DNA of 44,805 nt from an uncultured Alphaproteobacteria bacterium. GTDB lineage: Bacteria; Pseudomonadota; Alphaproteobacteria; Rhizobiales; Aestuariivirgaceae. The number at the start of each line of letters is the position of its first letter. The stretch's first letter is position 1. This document shows positions 8,928 through 16,620 of this stretch, one piece after another. The position numbers were made by a program, and so were the translations under genes. The notes under the pieces were generated by a model that saw nothing but the letters and a program-made list of their open reading frames with translations, ran no database searches and had not been told where the DNA came from. The stretch spans positions 1-44,805 of the forward strand of contig CALMUW010000116.1 of the NCBI GenBank assembly GCA_937872985.1, written 5' to 3'.

Positions 8928-9560
8928 TCAATTCTCCTTCGCTGGCGGGGCTACAAAGCGCAAATCCGCCGTGCGGCAGGCTTCGGCTTCGCTGGGCCGG
9001 CCCTGCTCGTAGGCCTCCAGCGTCATTTCCGCCGTGGCGATGGTGTCGGTCACGGCGAGCGGCTCGGCCCGTTCCCGGGCGGAGATGCCGAAGCGGGCAA
9101 GATAGCCAAGGCCGATCGCCATGGCATCCGCCATCTTCGCCTTGGAAAGATCGCGCAGGGAGCCGCCGAAGTCCTCCAGTTCCACTGGCTGCAGGCCCAC
9201 CAGCATCATGTCCCTGGGGCAACGGCCCAGCAGCTCCGCCGACATGATGACTTCCTGAAAACCGGTCTGGTGCAGGCTCATCTTCTTGGCGCCCATGAAG
9301 CGCGGCACCTCGGCCCCTTCCACCTGCTTCAGCGTGCCCGGTTCGAGGCCATAGTCAATGGCGTCGAAGACCAGCAGCACATCGGCATCGCAAATGTCCT
9401 GCACGAGATAGAGGCCCTGGGTGCCGCCATCGAGCAGGCGCACATGATCGGGGAATTCATAGCGGCGGTGCAGTTCCTCCACCACGCGGACTCCCCAGCC
9501 TTCATCGGCCCAGAGCAGGTTGCCGATCCCCAGTATGAGGACGTTGCATTTCTCTCCCAT
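8928..9560 (-). CDS. hupD: Hydrogenase maturation endopeptidase HupD
   Basis: This 210-residue nickel-dependent protease of the HyaD/HybD family removes the C-terminal peptide of the large subunit after nickel insertion. The N-terminus has the family signature ILGIGNLLWADEGWG with the first metal-binding acidic residue, and VFDAIDYGLEPG carries the second; the metal-binding histidine lies downstream. The matching substrate is HupL, which still has a 15-residue tail after its final His; HupV has none. It begins the maturation block after a gap of about 190 bases containing a large hairpin and a terminator-like stem-loop. Confidence 0.94.
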   Translation of the reverse strand: MGEKCNVLILGIGNLLWADEGWGVRVVEELHRRYEFPDHVRLLDGGTQGLYLVQDICDADVLLVFDAIDYGLEPGTLKQVEGAEVPRFMGAKKMSLHQTGFQEVIMSAELLGRCPRDMMLVGLQPVELEDFGGSLRDLSKAKMADAMAIGLGYLARFGISARERAEPLAVTDTIATAEMTLEAYEQGRPSEAEACRTADLRFVAPPAKEN

Positions 9561-9594
9561 CGGACACTCTTATGGTTCTTGTTGACCGAACTGA

Positions 9595-9667
9595 CTGGAA
9601 AGAGGGTGTCCTGCCAATCCGGCGATATCCGCCGGAAACCCTAGCCAATTGGCAGGGCTCTTTCCAG
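9595..9667. other. Large nested hairpin between hupC and hupD
   Basis: Three inverted repeats nest inside 73 bases: CTGGAAAGAG (9595-9604) pairs with CTCTTTCCAG (9658-9667); CTGCCAAT (9611-9618) pairs with ATTGGCAG (9648-9655); CCGGCG (9619-9624) pairs with CGCCGG (9630-9635). The palindrome GCCAATTGGC overlaps the second right arm. In the hup transcript it would form a long branched structure just upstream of hupD. It may control mRNA processing or the ratio of structural to maturation proteins, or be a remnant of a small palindromic element. No second copy was seen in the window. Confidence 0.75.
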
Positions 9668-9707
9668 AAAAAGTTGGTGTGAAAATCAAATTCTCACATC
9701 AAAAGGA

Positions 9708-9729
9708 CGTGGGGACCGAAGTCCCCACG
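9708..9729 (-). terminator. Stem-loop downstream of hupC
   Basis: A perfect 9-bp stem, CGTGGGGAC with GTCCCCACG, closes on a TTCG loop when read on the minus strand. It is followed by TCCTTTT, a weak T run. It lies 21 bases after the hupC stop, where it could end or attenuate hupSLC transcription before the maturation genes. Confidence 0.6.
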
Positions 9730-9750
9730 CCCGGCTTCCAGCAGCCCGGA

Positions 9751-10542
9751 TCAATGGTCTTCGTCGATGGGCCGGTTGTCCTTGAAGGTGCGCCAGCCGC
9801 TGGTGACCGAGGAGATCATGCTCTGGCGCGACATGATATCCTCGCGGATGGCGGCGTAGATGTGGATGATGATGAAGGCCACCATGGCCCAGAGGCCGAC
9901 ATGGTGCCAGGTGTGCACGTCCTGACTTTGGCCGAAGAGCGGGATGACCCAGGACGAGAAGAAGCGATACTGCCAGGAGGCCATGCCGGCACCCTCGCCA
10001 TAGAGCGCCAGGCCGGTCACGATCATGAAGACCGTGACCCAGACGAAGCCGAAATGCATGCCGAAGGTGGCGAGCGGATTATGGCCCACATATTTGCGGG
10101 CCTCCGGCTCCAGAAAGAAGTACCAGCGGATGGAATACCAGATACCACTCCACCATTTGGCGCTGAGCAGGGGCGGGACGAAGATCTGGCGGGCGTGGCG
10201 GTTGCCGACGATGGCCCAATAGATGCGGAAGAGGAAGCCCACGATCATCACATAGGCCGCCGCAAAATGGACAAAGCGGATGTAGCCCATGAGGTAGTGA
10301 TCCGAGGCCTCGCCTGACAGCGAGGGCAAGGGCGAGCCAATGAAATAACCGCTCACCGCCAGCGCCAGAATGGCGAAGGCGTTGACCCAGTGCCAGATGC
10401 GCACCGGCGCCTCGTAGACATAGACGGCGTCGAAGCGCGAGCCGGTGCGGCCCCGGTAACTGGGACCGAGGTCGGTGGTGCCCTTGATGGCCCGCCCCTT
10501 GTTGGGGTGGGCCGTGGCTTCACTCAATGGCGTGTCGGTCAT
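9751..10542 (-). CDS. hupC: Hydrogenase membrane b-type cytochrome HupC
   Basis: This 263-residue di-haem cytochrome b anchors HupSL to the membrane and passes electrons to quinone. Four membrane helices carry histidines: HWVNAFAILALAVSG, FVHFAAAYVMIVGF, MHFGFVWVTVFMIVTG and WHHVGLWAMVAFIIIHIY. An unusually long soluble N-terminus of about 45 residues precedes the first helix. The start is the ATG at 10542; the open frame continues upstream into hupL but does not resemble HupC. The gene follows hupL by 11 bases and ends before the stem-loop at 9708-9729. Confidence 0.94.
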   Translation of the reverse strand: MTDTPLSEATAHPNKGRAIKGTTDLGPSYRGRTGSRFDAVYVYEAPVRIWHWVNAFAILALAVSGYFIGSPLPSLSGEASDHYLMGYIRFVHFAAAYVMIVGFLFRIYWAIVGNRHARQIFVPPLLSAKWWSGIWYSIRWYFFLEPEARKYVGHNPLATFGMHFGFVWVTVFMIVTGLALYGEGAGMASWQYRFFSSWVIPLFGQSQDVHTWHHVGLWAMVAFIIIHIYAAIREDIMSRQSMISSVTSGWRTFKDNRPIDEDH

Positions 10543-10553
10543 GGCGGTGGCCC

Positions 10554-12347
10554 TCAGCGCACGCGGATGCTGGTCAGTTCCTGCCCGTCTTCGCTCATCA
10601 CATGGGTGGAGCAGGCGAGGCAGGGATCGAAACTGTGCAGTGTACGGAGGATTTCCACCGGCTCCTCCGGCCGCTCCACCCTGGTGTTCATCAGCGACGC
10701 CTCGAAGGCCCCGATATTGCCCTCGTTGTCGCGCGGCGAACCGTTCCAGGTGGTGGGCACCACGCACTGGTAATTGTCGATCTTCATGTCCTTGATCTTG
10801 ATCCAGTGGGCCAGCGCGCCACGCGGGGCCTCGGTGAAGCCCACGCCCTTGGCCTCCTTGGGCCAGGTTTCAGGCCGCCAGTTGGTGGTGTTGGCGGTGG
10901 ATGAATCGCCGGCCTTGAGATTGGCTATCATCTTGTCCATGAAGTAGCGCATCTTGTAGGCCGCCCACTGGGCCTCAAGCGCGCGCGCCGCGGTGCGGCC
11001 AAGGGTGGAGAAGAGTGCCTCCACCGGTGCGTTGAGCTGACCCAGGAGACCCTTGATCTGATCGGTGATCTCGGTGTGGCCCTTGGCATAGCCGATGATG
11101 TAGCGGGCGAGCGGTCCCACCTCCATGGCATGGCCCTTCCAGCGCGGCGCCTTGATCCAGGAATATTTGCCGCCCTCGTCGATCTGCTGGATGTTGGTGC
11201 GGCTGCCCACCAGATTGGGCCCAAGCTGATAGTTGGGCTGGGTCACGCCATCCCAGGGATGCAGGCCCTGCTTCTCGTCGGCATAGGCATACCAGGAATG
11301 GGGCACGAATTCCTGAATCTGCGCAGGATCGCGCAGGTCCACATCGTGCACCTCCTTCAGGTTGCCATTGATGATGGCGCCGTGCGGCATCATCAGATTG
11401 GCCGCCGAATAGTCATTGGCCTTGTCGGGAATGTCGCCATAGGCCAGCACCGCCTGCGACGACAGGCCGCCGCCATAGAGCCAGCCCTTGTAGAGCGAGC
11501 CGATGGCGACAATGTCCGGGATATAGACATTGTTCACGAAGGTGATGGTGTCATTGATGATGGAGGAGACGAGGTTGAGGCGCTCCATGTTGATGGCGCC
11601 CACCGAGCCCACGCCGTCGATGTTGATGGCGCAGGGCACACCGCCCACGATCCAGTTGGGGTGCGGATCCTTGCCGCCGAAGACGGTGCGGATCTTCATG
11701 ATGTCCTTCTGGAAGTCGAGGGCTTCCAGATAATGCGTCACCGCCATGAGGTCGGCTTCCGGCGGCAAGAGATAGGCCGGGTTGGTCCAGTAGCCATTCT
11801 TGAAGGGACCGAGCTGGCCCGACTCCACGAAGGCCTTCAGCCGGTTCTGCACGTCGCGGAAATAGCCGGGCGACGACTTGGGATGGCTGGGCGAAACCTG
11901 CTGCTGCAACTGGCTCGTGGCATTGGGATCGGCCTTCAGCGCATTGACCGGGTTCACCCAGTCGAGCGCATGGAGGTGATAGAAATGCACCAGATGGTCA
12001 TGCACCTGCAGGCAAAGCTGCATGATGTTGCGAATGGAATTGGCGTTCTCCGGAATGGTGATGGCAAGGGCGTCCTCCACCGCGCGCACCGAGGTCAGCG
12101 CATGGGTGCCGGTGCAGACGCCGCAGATGCGCTGCACGAAGGCCCAGGCATCGCGCGGGTCGCGGCCCTTGAGGATGACCTCCAGCCCGCGCCACATGGT
12201 GCCGGTGGAAACGGCGTTGGTGATGATGTTCTGGTCGTTGACGTTCACCTCGCAGCGCATGTGGCCTTCAATGCGGGTGACGGGATCGACGACGACGCGC
12301 TTGCCCGCCGTGTCGAGGGTGAAGCCGTTGGGCGTCTGGACGGTCAT
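10554..12347 (-). CDS. hupL: Uptake [NiFe]-hydrogenase large subunit HupL
   Basis: This 597-residue catalytic subunit of the periplasmic membrane-bound hydrogenase holds the NiFe site with [10 protein letters not shown] (Cys75, Cys78) and the C-terminal DPCLACSTH (Cys576, Cys579, His582). A 15-residue tail follows His582 and must be removed by HupD before the mature enzyme forms. There is no signal peptide of its own; it is exported as a complex with HupS. The ATG overlaps the hupS stop by four bases. Length and motifs match group 1 uptake enzymes closely. Confidence 0.97.
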   Translation of the reverse strand: MTVQTPNGFTLDTAGKRVVVDPVTRIEGHMRCEVNVNDQNIITNAVSTGTMWRGLEVILKGRDPRDAWAFVQRICGVCTGTHALTSVRAVEDALAITIPENANSIRNIMQLCLQVHDHLVHFYHLHALDWVNPVNALKADPNATSQLQQQVSPSHPKSSPGYFRDVQNRLKAFVESGQLGPFKNGYWTNPAYLLPPEADLMAVTHYLEALDFQKDIMKIRTVFGGKDPHPNWIVGGVPCAINIDGVGSVGAINMERLNLVSSIINDTITFVNNVYIPDIVAIGSLYKGWLYGGGLSSQAVLAYGDIPDKANDYSAANLMMPHGAIINGNLKEVHDVDLRDPAQIQEFVPHSWYAYADEKQGLHPWDGVTQPNYQLGPNLVGSRTNIQQIDEGGKYSWIKAPRWKGHAMEVGPLARYIIGYAKGHTEITDQIKGLLGQLNAPVEALFSTLGRTAARALEAQWAAYKMRYFMDKMIANLKAGDSSTANTTNWRPETWPKEAKGVGFTEAPRGALAHWIKIKDMKIDNYQCVVPTTWNGSPRDNEGNIGAFEASLMNTRVERPEEPVEILRTLHSFDPCLACSTHVMSEDGQELTSIRVR

Positions 12348-13414
12348 GACTTGTCTCCTGCATCACGGGCGCGCTTCAGCGCGGTCACGGCGGCATGGGC
12401 GGCAACGGCGGTGCCCACCACGCCCACGGCCACCTTGCCGAGCTCGTCGGCGTTGGCCTCTATGCCGAATTGATGAATGTCGGTGAGGCGGTCATAGAAG
12501 CCGCCCTTGTCCCAGAAGCCGTCCTCGGAACAGCCGATGCAGCCATGGCCCGACTGGATGGGGAAGGAGAGGCCGCCATTCCAGCGCACGGTGGAACAGG
12601 CGTTGTAGGTGGTGGGGCCCTTGCAGCCCATCTTGTAAAGGCAATAGCCCTTGCGCGCGCCTTCGTCGTCCCAGCTTTCGACGAACTGGCCGGCGTCGAA
12701 GTGGGGCCGGCGGTAGCACTTGTCGTGAATGCGCTGGCTGTAGAACATCTTCGGGCGGCCCTGGCGGTCGAGCTCGGGGAATTTCTCGAAGGTGAGGATA
12801 TAGGTGATGACGGCGGTCATGACCTCGGCGATGGGCGGACAGCCCGGCACCTTGATGATGGGCTTGTCGGTGATGACCTGATGAACGGGCGTGGCCCGCG
12901 TCGGGTTGGGGCGGGCGGCCTGCACGCAGCCCCAGGAGGCACAGGAGCCCCAGGACACGATGGCCTTGGCATTGGAAGCCGCGTAGCGCAATTGCTCCAC
13001 GAAGGGTTTGCCGCCGATGATGCAGAACATGCCATCCTCGTTGAGCGGCGGATTGCCCTCGACCGCGAGGATATAGTTGCCTTTATATTTCTCGACGATT
13101 TCGGTGACGATGGCTTCCGCCGCGCCGCCGGCCGAGGCCATGATGGTGTCGTCATAGTCGAGCGACAGCATGGAAAGGACCACATCCTTGACCAGCGGAT
13201 GGGCCGAACGGATGAAGCTCTCGGAGCAGCAGGTGCATTCCAGACCATGGAGCCAGAGCACCGGCAGGCGCGGCTTCGTCTCCATGGCCTGGGCAATGGT
13301 GGGCGCGAAGCTGGGGCCAAGGCCCAGCGAGGCCGCCGTGAGACTGCAGAATTTCAGGAAGCTGCGCCGGGATATGCCCTGGCGCCGCATGACATCATAA
13401 AAGGTTTCGAGCAT
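12344..13414 (-). CDS. hupS: Uptake hydrogenase small subunit HupS, oxygen-tolerant type
   Basis: This 356-residue iron-sulfur subunit has a Tat signal peptide: SRRSFLKFC at about 15-23, a hydrophobic segment, then cleavage near AQA at about 41-43. After the signal, LECTCCSES provides Cys60, Cys62 and Cys63, and GSCASWGC provides Cys158 and Cys163. Cys62 and Cys163 are the two supernumerary cysteines that make the proximal cluster a [4Fe-3S] cluster in oxygen-tolerant group 1d hydrogenases. A hydrophobic C-terminal helix ([19 protein letters not shown]) anchors it to the membrane. The ribosome site AGGAGGAGGAA lies upstream of the ATG. It is the first gene of the island, downstream of a sigma-54 promoter. 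Confidence 0.97.
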   Translation of the reverse strand: MLETFYDVMRRQGISRRSFLKFCSLTAASLGLGPSFAPTIAQAMETKPRLPVLWLHGLECTCCSESFIRSAHPLVKDVVLSMLSLDYDDTIMASAGGAAEAIVTEIVEKYKGNYILAVEGNPPLNEDGMFCIIGGKPFVEQLRYAASNAKAIVSWGSCASWGCVQAARPNPTRATPVHQVITDKPIIKVPGCPPIAEVMTAVITYILTFEKFPELDRQGRPKMFYSQRIHDKCYRRPHFDAGQFVESWDDEGARKGYCLYKMGCKGPTTYNACSTVRWNGGLSFPIQSGHGCIGCSEDGFWDKGGFYDRLTDIHQFGIEANADELGKVAVGVVGTAVAAHAAVTALKRARDAGDKS

Positions 13415-13484
13415 CGCGGCCGTTCCTCCTCCTGGCAGTCCGGTTTCCGGATTCTGCCTTTTTCGTTTTTGTTACCGAAGGCAT

Positions 13485-13500
13485 TGCAAGGTTAATGCCA
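13485..13500 (-). promoter_or_regulatory. Sigma-54 (-24/-12) promoter of the hup operon
   Basis: Read on the minus strand, the sequence TGGCAT-TAACC-TTGCA matches the consensus TGGCAC-N5-TTGCA with one mismatch. The invariant GG and GC are spaced by exactly 10 bases. Transcription would start near 13473, giving a leader of about 60 bases before hupS. The activator would be HupR, encoded in the same island. Confidence 0.85.
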
Positions 13501-13593
13501 ATTGCCATTGAAATTTTTATTTCGTTATTTCAGATAGATAACATTCAAAGTCGGCAGGGCGTGGTGGACACCAGGTTTTCATATGCCGTGATG

Positions 13594-13627
13594 GCAAAGT
13601 AACTTTGCACCCAGGCAGTGCCGCAAA
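13594..13627. promoter_or_regulatory. Perfect palindrome and extra half-site upstream of hupS
   Basis: GCAAAGTAACTTTGC (13594-13608) is a perfect odd palindrome. A third copy of the half-site, GCAAA (13623-13627), follows 14 bases further on. The palindrome is centred about 125 bases upstream of the predicted hupS start, a normal distance for an enhancer of a sigma-54 activator. The TTG-N5-CAA motif reported for Rhodobacter HupR is not found in this region, so the bound protein is unknown. It could instead control the divergent iron permease. Confidence 0.45.
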
Positions 13628-13635
13628 TGTGATCC

Positions 13636-13668
13636 GCCTATAGTTGACTAATTTTATCGGCTATAGGC
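13636..13668. promoter_or_regulatory. Inverted repeat upstream of the iron permease gene
   Basis: GCCTATAG (13636-13643) and CTATAGGC (13661-13668) form perfect 8-base arms around 17 bases that include TTGACT. The repeat lies 35-67 bases before the ftr1 start, where promoter and operator are expected. No recognised Fur, Irr or RirA consensus was matched. The full hupS-ftr1 gap (13415-13702) holds this, the palindrome and the sigma-54 promoter, and no gene. Confidence 0.45.
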
Positions 13669-13702
13669 AATCTGGCATCGTGGTTGCGCGCAAGGGGTCA
13701 TC

Positions 13703-14527
13703 ATGTTGCCTGCCTTTCTCATCATGCTACGCGAAGGTCTTGAGGCCGCTCTCATCACCAGCATCATCGCCGGTTATCTCGCGCGCACCGGCCGCGCCAA
13801 GGCCATGGGTGGCATCTGGCTGGGCGTGATCCTCGCCGTTCTCGTGTCCCTTGCCGCTGGTCTCGGACTCCATCAGTGGGCGGATGAATTTCCCGAGGAC
13901 CAGTATGCGCTGTTCGAAGGGCTGGTCAGCTTGGTGGCGGCGGCGCTGCTCATCACCATGGTGTTCTGGATGCGGCGGGCGGCCCGGAGCCTCAGAAGCG
14001 ATCTCCACGCCGCGGTTGACCGGACGCTGGCGGGCACGGCCACCTTCTGGCCGCTGGTGACCCTGGCATTTCTGGCGGTGGTGCGCGAGGGGCTGGAGTC
14101 GGCCTTTTTCCTTCTGGCGCTGGTGCAGCAGGCCGGCACGGGCCTGGCTTTGCTCGGCGCCGCACTGGGGCTGGCGCTCGCCGTGGTCCTGGGGCTGGCG
14201 CTCTATCGCGGCAGCCTGGCGCTCGACCTCCGCGCCTTCTTCCGCTGGACGGGCGCGTTCATCGTGGTGGTGGCGGCAGGACTGGTGGGCACGGCGGTGC
14301 ATGAATTCGCCGAACTGGGTCTATGGACGTTCTTGCCGCAACCGGCCTATGACCTGCGCGCGGTTCTGCCCCGTGACGGATTGCCCGGCAGTATTCTCTC
14401 CGGCCTCATCGGCTATCGCGATCACGGCAGTCTGGGCGAGATGCTGGTCTATCTCGGCTTCCTGGCCACGGCCCTGACTCTTTATTTCTGGCCACACCCG
14501 CAGCTTCCTGCGCGGTCCACATCATAG
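13703..14527 (+). CDS. FTR1-family high-affinity iron permease
   Basis: This 274-residue polytopic inner-membrane protein of the FTR1/EfeU family has about seven hydrophobic helices. Two copies of the iron-binding motif REGLE are present, at 10-14 and 128-132, each inside a helix as the family requires. FTR1 transporters import iron, usually after periplasmic oxidation; no EfeO, EfeB or copper oxidase partner is seen nearby. An AAGGGG ribosome site lies six bases before the ATG. It is divergent from hupS; supplying iron for hydrogenase assembly is an attractive but unproven link. Confidence 0.9.
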   Translation: MLPAFLIMLREGLEAALITSIIAGYLARTGRAKAMGGIWLGVILAVLVSLAAGLGLHQWADEFPEDQYALFEGLVSLVAAALLITMVFWMRRAARSLRSDLHAAVDRTLAGTATFWPLVTLAFLAVVREGLESAFFLLALVQQAGTGLALLGAALGLALAVVLGLALYRGSLALDLRAFFRWTGAFIVVVAAGLVGTAVHEFAELGLWTFLPQPAYDLRAVLPRDGLPGSILSGLIGYRDHGSLGEMLVYLGFLATALTLYFWPHPQLPARSTS

Positions 14528-14652
14528 AAAGCTTGACGCCGGGCAGTTCATAACAACCTGACTTGTAGGGCTCATCAAAAGTCATATAAGCACCCCGCCA
14601 TCAATATGTTGAAGCGGTGGCTTGATGTATCAAAGCCATCGGCTGATGCCCG

Positions 14653-15876
14653 TTACTGGAGGGTGGGCGCGGTCTTTACCGGTTGACTTTGCTCTATCTG
14701 CCTGACTTCGAGTTGATAGACTTCGCGGACATAATAGTTCTTGGCCCAACTGAAGGCAAAACCGCCAACGGGGACGCCGGCAACGTGGTGAATGCCAATG
14801 ACGACGCTGAAGAAGAGAAACAGGTTCTTCGTCTTGTCATCAAGAGGCTGAAAGGCCCATGTGGGCCTGTGGACGCGCAGGTAGATCAGGATCACAAAGA
14901 CCAGCGCCATGACGTGGAAGTTGATCCAGCGCCCCCAGTCAACGGCGATGACATAAAGCGGCAGGAAAAACAGCCCGCTGAGGGCCGCCGCCGCAAAGAG
15001 GCTCCGTCCCTTTGGTCCTTCGCGGAAGAAGTGCCAGAAGGGCAGAAGAATGAGACCGTAAATCAACAGGAACTGGGGAAAGCGCAGCGACAGAAACTTG
15101 GCGCGCGTCTTGTCCACGGCATAGTGGATGTCATAGCCGAGCCAGGTGATGGCACCTTCGCAAATGTTCGGCAAGAAACCGCGCTGCAACAGCGGCGCGC
15201 AAACCAGTGACGTATCCTTCACGCTGGCATACTTCAACGCATAGATCATGGTGCCTGCCGCAACAAGCGTGAGAACGGCGATGGTGGCATGGGCCACCCG
15301 GCGCAAGGACGTTGTGCCATAGACCAGATGAATGGCCAGGGCGAAGAAGGGCAGAAAGAAAATATTGGCCTCGTGGGCTATGCCGGCCACGGCAAAGATC
15401 ATGGCGGCCAGCACCAGGGCCAGGAGACTGCGGCGATCACGATAGACGGCCACCAGCAGGGTCATGAAGGCCAGACAGGCGATGATCTCCTTGCGTCCGA
15501 TGGCGTGAAAGTCATTTGACCAGAAGACGAAAAAGGCCGGCGACACGAGGAGGAGGAGCAGCCGGTCCGGCAGATCTGGCATCCGCGTGATGAGCCAGAG
15601 AACAAGGCCGAAAAGAATGGCGGTGATGGCCGCCTGAATGCCAACCACAAGCCAGAGCAGCGTTATGCCCGTGGCGTCGGAAAGCGCGATGAGGCCGGAG
15701 CCGACGATGCCCCGGCGCACCGGGCCTGCGGCATTGTTGATGAGCCAGTCGGCCTGGGACCAGTCGGAGCCGTTCATCAACAGCCAAACTTCATTCCAGG
15801 CCAGAACCTGCACACCGGATATGGCGAGGAAGACCAATGCGAAGATCTGATTGGGCGACAGGCGGCGCAACATCAT
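14653..15876 (-). CDS. Polytopic membrane protein, possible glycosyltransferase or polymerase
   Basis: This 407-residue integral membrane protein has roughly ten to eleven hydrophobic helices. Loops contain conserved-looking charged motifs GPVRRGIVG (after the first helix) and FWSNDFHAIGRKEI (mid-protein). It is not a family I can name with certainty. As the last gene of the UbiA-GtrA-DprE1-DprE2 cluster, starting nine bases after the DprE2-like gene stops, it could be the membrane glycosyltransferase that uses the polyprenyl-phosphate sugar, or a polysaccharide polymerase. Both suggestions rest on context. Two consecutive ATG codons (15876, 15873) are possible starts. Confidence 0.7.
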   Translation of the reverse strand: MMLRRLSPNQIFALVFLAISGVQVLAWNEVWLLMNGSDWSQADWLINNAAGPVRRGIVGSGLIALSDATGITLLWLVVGIQAAITAILFGLVLWLITRMPDLPDRLLLLLVSPAFFVFWSNDFHAIGRKEIIACLAFMTLLVAVYRDRRSLLALVLAAMIFAVAGIAHEANIFFLPFFALAIHLVYGTTSLRRVAHATIAVLTLVAAGTMIYALKYASVKDTSLVCAPLLQRGFLPNICEGAITWLGYDIHYAVDKTRAKFLSLRFPQFLLIYGLILLPFWHFFREGPKGRSLFAAAALSGLFFLPLYVIAVDWGRWINFHVMALVFVILIYLRVHRPTWAFQPLDDKTKNLFLFFSVVIGIHHVAGVPVGGFAFSWAKNYYVREVYQLEVRQIEQSQPVKTAPTLQ

Positions 15877-15885
15877 GATTGTGCG

Positions 15886-16620
15886 TCAGATCTTCATCTT
15901 CTTGAACATCGGCTCGGGAATATTCTTGATGACGCCCATGACCAGCCGCCAGACGGGCTTCACATAGATGACGTTGCGCTGGCGGCTGACGCCGTTGAAC
16001 ACGGCCTCGCCCACCTCGCGGGTTTCGGCCGTCAGCTTCTGCGGCAGGTCCATGCCTGCCACCATCTTGGTGGCGACGAAGCCGGGCAGCACGGTCATGA
16101 CATGCACACCCTTCCGGGCCAGCCGATTGCGCAGGCCGGAGAGGAAGGCGGTGAAGCCGGCCTTGGCCGAACCGTAGATGTAATTGGTGGCGCGGCCACG
16201 CTCTCCCGCCACCGAACTGATGCCGATCAGCGTGCCGCTGCCACGCGCCTCGAAGGCGTTGGCGAGATGGGCGAGAATGGAGGCCGGGCCCTCGTAATTG
16301 CTGCGCATCACGGCGATGGCGGCGGCGACGTCGCGTTCGCTGGCCGCCTGTTCACCCATGGTGCCCACGGCGCAGACGGCAACCTCCGGCAGGACCGGCA
16401 GGGACTTGACAAAGGCGGCATGGCTGTCCACCGCCAGGGCGTCGAATTCATGCAGCGTCACGGCCACATTATGGCGCACGTGAATGTCGTTGGCATCGGC
16501 GCTGAGGCTCTGGGCATGGCGTGCCGCCAGTTGCACCGGATGGCCCGCCGCCGCAAAGCGGTGAGCAATGGCAAGCCCCATGTCGGAGCGGCCGCCAAGA
16601 ATGAGAACGGGACCGGTCAT
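15886..16620 (-). CDS. Short-chain reductase, DprE2/NoeP-like
   Basis: This 244-residue SDR has a glycine-rich nucleotide motif near the N-terminus (LILGGRSDMGLAIA), a catalytic serine in GISSVAGERGRA and the YxxxK pair in YGSAK. The C-terminal part (YVKPVWRLVMGVIKNIPE) is basic and amphipathic, suggesting membrane association, as in DprE2. It would reduce the 2-keto intermediate made by the adjacent DprE1-like oxidase, completing 2'-epimerisation of a polyprenyl-phospho-pentose. It starts on the stop codon of its partner, which supports a joint function. Confidence 0.82.
   Translation of the reverse strand: MTGPVLILGGRSDMGLAIAHRFAAAGHPVQLAARHAQSLSADANDIHVRHNVAVTLHEFDALAVDSHAAFVKSLPVLPEVAVCAVGTMGEQAASERDVAAAIAVMRSNYEGPASILAHLANAFEARGSGTLIGISSVAGERGRATNYIYGSAKAGFTAFLSGLRNRLARKGVHVMTVLPGFVATKMVAGMDLPQKLTAETREVGEAVFNGVSRQRNVIYVKPVWRLVMGVIKNIPEPMFKKMKI

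Noticed and set aside
10543..10767. Upstream extension of hupC
   Set aside because: The extra 75 residues lie inside hupL in another frame and do not resemble cytochrome b; the ATG at 10542 gives the normal N-terminus.
14622..14633. FNR-like box TTGAT-GT-ATCAA
   Set aside because: The spacer is two bases instead of four, and it lies between two convergent gene ends, not in a promoter.
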